Assembly (NCBI GenBank): GCA_021201515.1
Contig: JAJQET010000329.1
Span: forward strand, 1-7,469
Reading direction: 5' to 3'
Length of the DNA: 7,469 nucleotides
Source of the DNA: Clostridiales bacterium
GTDB taxonomy: Bacteria > Bacillota > Clostridia > Oscillospirales > Oscillospiraceae
Each line of letters begins with the position of its first letter. The first letter of the stretch is position 1. The notes beneath the pieces are model-generated. The model did no database searches and was not told the origin of the DNA. It saw nothing but the letters and a program-made list of their open reading frames with translations. Shown in pieces: positions 6,276-7,469 of this stretch. Made by a program: the position numbers and the translations under genes.

Positions 6276-7373
6276 ATGAAAGCGATTCTTCTTTCCGGCG
6301 GGCAGGGCACCCGCCTCCGCCCCGTCACTACGGAGCTGCCCAAGCCCATGATCCCCCTGTTTGGCCGGCCGCTGCTGGAGCATCTGCTGCTCCTGCTGCG
6401 GCGCAGCGGCGTCACCGAGGCCGCCGTCACCCTCCACTGTATGCCGGAGGCCATCCGCGCCTGGTTCGGGGACGGCAGCGACTGGGGGATGCGCCTGACT
6501 TATCTCACTGAGGACACCCCCCTGGGGACGGCGGGCAGCGTCAAAGCCTGCCAGAGCTTTTTGGAGGGGGAGGAGGACTTTCTGGTGCTCCCCGCCGACT
6601 GCGTCTGTGACTTTGACCTGGCCGCCGCCATCGCCGCCCACCGGGAGGCGGGGGCCATTGCCACTCTCCTGCTCCACAAGGCGGCCAACCCCTTGGAGTA
6701 CGGCCTGGTACACACCGACGAGGGGGGCCGGGTGCTCCGCTTTGTGGAGAAGCCCGGCTGGTCCCAGGTGTTCACCAACCGGATCAACACCGGCATCTAC
6801 CTGTTTCGCCGGGACATTTTGGACCACATCCCGGCGGGGGAGGCCAGTGATTTCAGCCTGGACCTGTTCCCCCGGCTGCTGGAGGAGGACATCCCCCTCC
6901 AGACCCAGACGCCCTACGGCTACTGGAGGGATGTGGGCACACCGGAGGCCCTGTTGGCTGCGGTCAGGGACGCCCTGGACGGCAAGGTGAAGCTGGACAT
7001 GGGCCTCCCCCAGCGGAAGGGGGGCGTCTGGTCGGAGGAACCCCTGCCGGAGCGGGTGGAGGTGCTGCCTCCCTGTTGGATCGGGCCGGGGGTATCCCTG
7101 GGCCAGGGGGCCATGATCGGCCCACACACCCTGCTGGAGCAGGGCAGCAGCGTGGGCAAGCGGGCTGCCGTCCAGGGCAGTCTGGTGTTGGGGGCCGCCG
7201 TGGGAGACGGCGCCGCCGCCACCGGGGCCATCCTGTGCCGGGGGTCCTCTCTGGGGAAAGGGGCCGTCATGGCCGACCACACCGTGCTGGGGGAGGACGC
7301 GGTGGCGGAGGAAAACGCCATCCTCCACCCCGGCTGTGGCCCGGCCTGCGGGTGGCCGCCGGGGCCAGGCTGA
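6276..7373 (+). CDS. Nucleotidyltransferase (mannose-1-phosphate guanylyltransferase-like) with beta-helix domain; frame broken at its 3' end
   Basis: Sugar-1-phosphate nucleotidyltransferase, probably joining NTP to mannose- or glucose-1-phosphate to make an activated sugar for cell-surface polymers. Residues 1 to about 235 form the catalytic domain: GGQGTRLRP (8-16) binds the nucleotide, PKPM (22-25) supplies the conserved Lys, and LPADCVCDFD (105-114) is the metal/substrate region, where most relatives have Gly-Asp instead of Ala-Asp. FVEKP (156-160) and YWRDVGTPE (216-224) complete the set. Residues about 262-351 are left-handed beta-helix hexapeptide repeats. The last 13 residues (after HP352) look out of frame, because the family continuation is found in another frame from 7331. 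In full-length relatives a phosphomannomutase-type domain follows, making a bifunctional protein. Substrate specificity (GDP-mannose versus other) cannot be told from this sequence. Confidence 0.85.
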   Translation: MKAILLSGGQGTRLRPVTTELPKPMIPLFGRPLLEHLLLLLRRSGVTEAAVTLHCMPEAIRAWFGDGSDWGMRLTYLTEDTPLGTAGSVKACQSFLEGEEDFLVLPADCVCDFDLAAAIAAHREAGAIATLLLHKAANPLEYGLVHTDEGGRVLRFVEKPGWSQVFTNRINTGIYLFRRDILDHIPAGEASDFSLDLFPRLLEEDIPLQTQTPYGYWRDVGTPEALLAAVRDALDGKVKLDMGLPQRKGGVWSEEPLPERVEVLPPCWIGPGVSLGQGAMIGPHTLLEQGSSVGKRAAVQGSLVLGAAVGDGAAATGAILCRGSSLGKGAVMADHTVLGEDAVAEENAILHPGCGPACGWPPGPG

Positions 7374-7469
7374 ACGCCTCCCTCACCGCCGGGACCAGTC
7401 GGGGGCAGATGCTCTTCGGGGACGACGGCACCCTCTCCGGCAAGCTGGGCATTGACCTGACCCCGGAGC
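7331..7469 (+). pseudogene. Frame-shifted continuation: end of beta-helix and start of phosphomannomutase-type domain (partial)
   Basis: From 7331, in the frame two bases ahead of the upstream gene, the translation reads RLWPGLRVAAGARLNASL and on to MLFGDDGTLSGKLGIDLTPE at the window edge. This matches the usual joint of bifunctional guanylyltransferase/phosphomannomutase proteins: an R-x-W-P turn, the last beta-helix turn, then L-F-G-x-x-G and D-L-T-P-E opening the phosphohexomutase domain. It has no start codon or ribosome site of its own, so it is the rest of the upstream gene. About seven bases appear to be missing, if homologues have His-Pro-Gly-Val-Arg here. The active-site Ser loop lies outside the window. 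It could be a true pseudogene or a sequence error. Confidence 0.75.

Noticed and set aside
6153..7328. A 391-codon open frame on the minus strand, opposite the nucleotidyltransferase
   Set aside because: No family features and shadow composition; the plus strand has catalytic motifs and a strong ribosome site.

Overview
The window is GC-rich bacterial DNA carrying most of a V-type (A/V-type) ATPase operon on the minus strand. A divergent plus-strand sugar-nucleotide gene lies at the right end. High GC, strong Shine-Dalgarno sites, the gene order H-I-K-E-C-F-A and a hairpin-rich intergenic block together suggest a high-GC gut clostridium, perhaps in or near the Oscillospiraceae (Flavonifractor/Lawsonibacter-like). 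That placement is an inference from style and gene content; no phylogenetic marker is present.

Layout. Bases 5444 down to 1 (minus strand) encode, in transcription order, ATPase subunits H, I, K, E, C, F and the first 200 residues of catalytic subunit A, which runs off the left edge. Subunits B and D are expected further left, outside the window. Junctions are tight: H/I overlap by 1 nt, I/K are 2 nt apart, and C/F overlap by 8 nt. The E-C and F-A gaps each hold a GC-rich hairpin. A good sigma-A-type promoter (TTGCAA, 17 nt, TAGAAT) lies upstream of H, with a leader of about 90 nt containing a short perfect hairpin. The K subunit keeps every residue that matches the Na+ ligands of the Enterococcus hirae rotor, so the enzyme is predicted to couple ATP to Na+ transport.

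Bases 5573-6260 hold no convincing gene. About 5645-6169 looks like a dispersed intergenic repeat: a series of strong hairpins bounded by related 12-18 bp motifs, inverted across the block and directly repeated at its right end.

Bases 6276-7469 (plus strand) encode a nucleotidyltransferase with a left-handed beta-helix, followed in a different frame by the start of a phosphomannomutase/phosphoglucomutase-type domain. This is the architecture of bifunctional mannose-1-phosphate guanylyltransferase/phosphomannomutase-like proteins. The reading frame breaks near 7331, so this copy is either a pseudogene or carries a sequencing or assembly error. The two transcription units diverge and have no evident functional link. 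I did not find a convincing new biological system; the items most worth checking are the intergenic repeat, the frameshift and the Na+ prediction.
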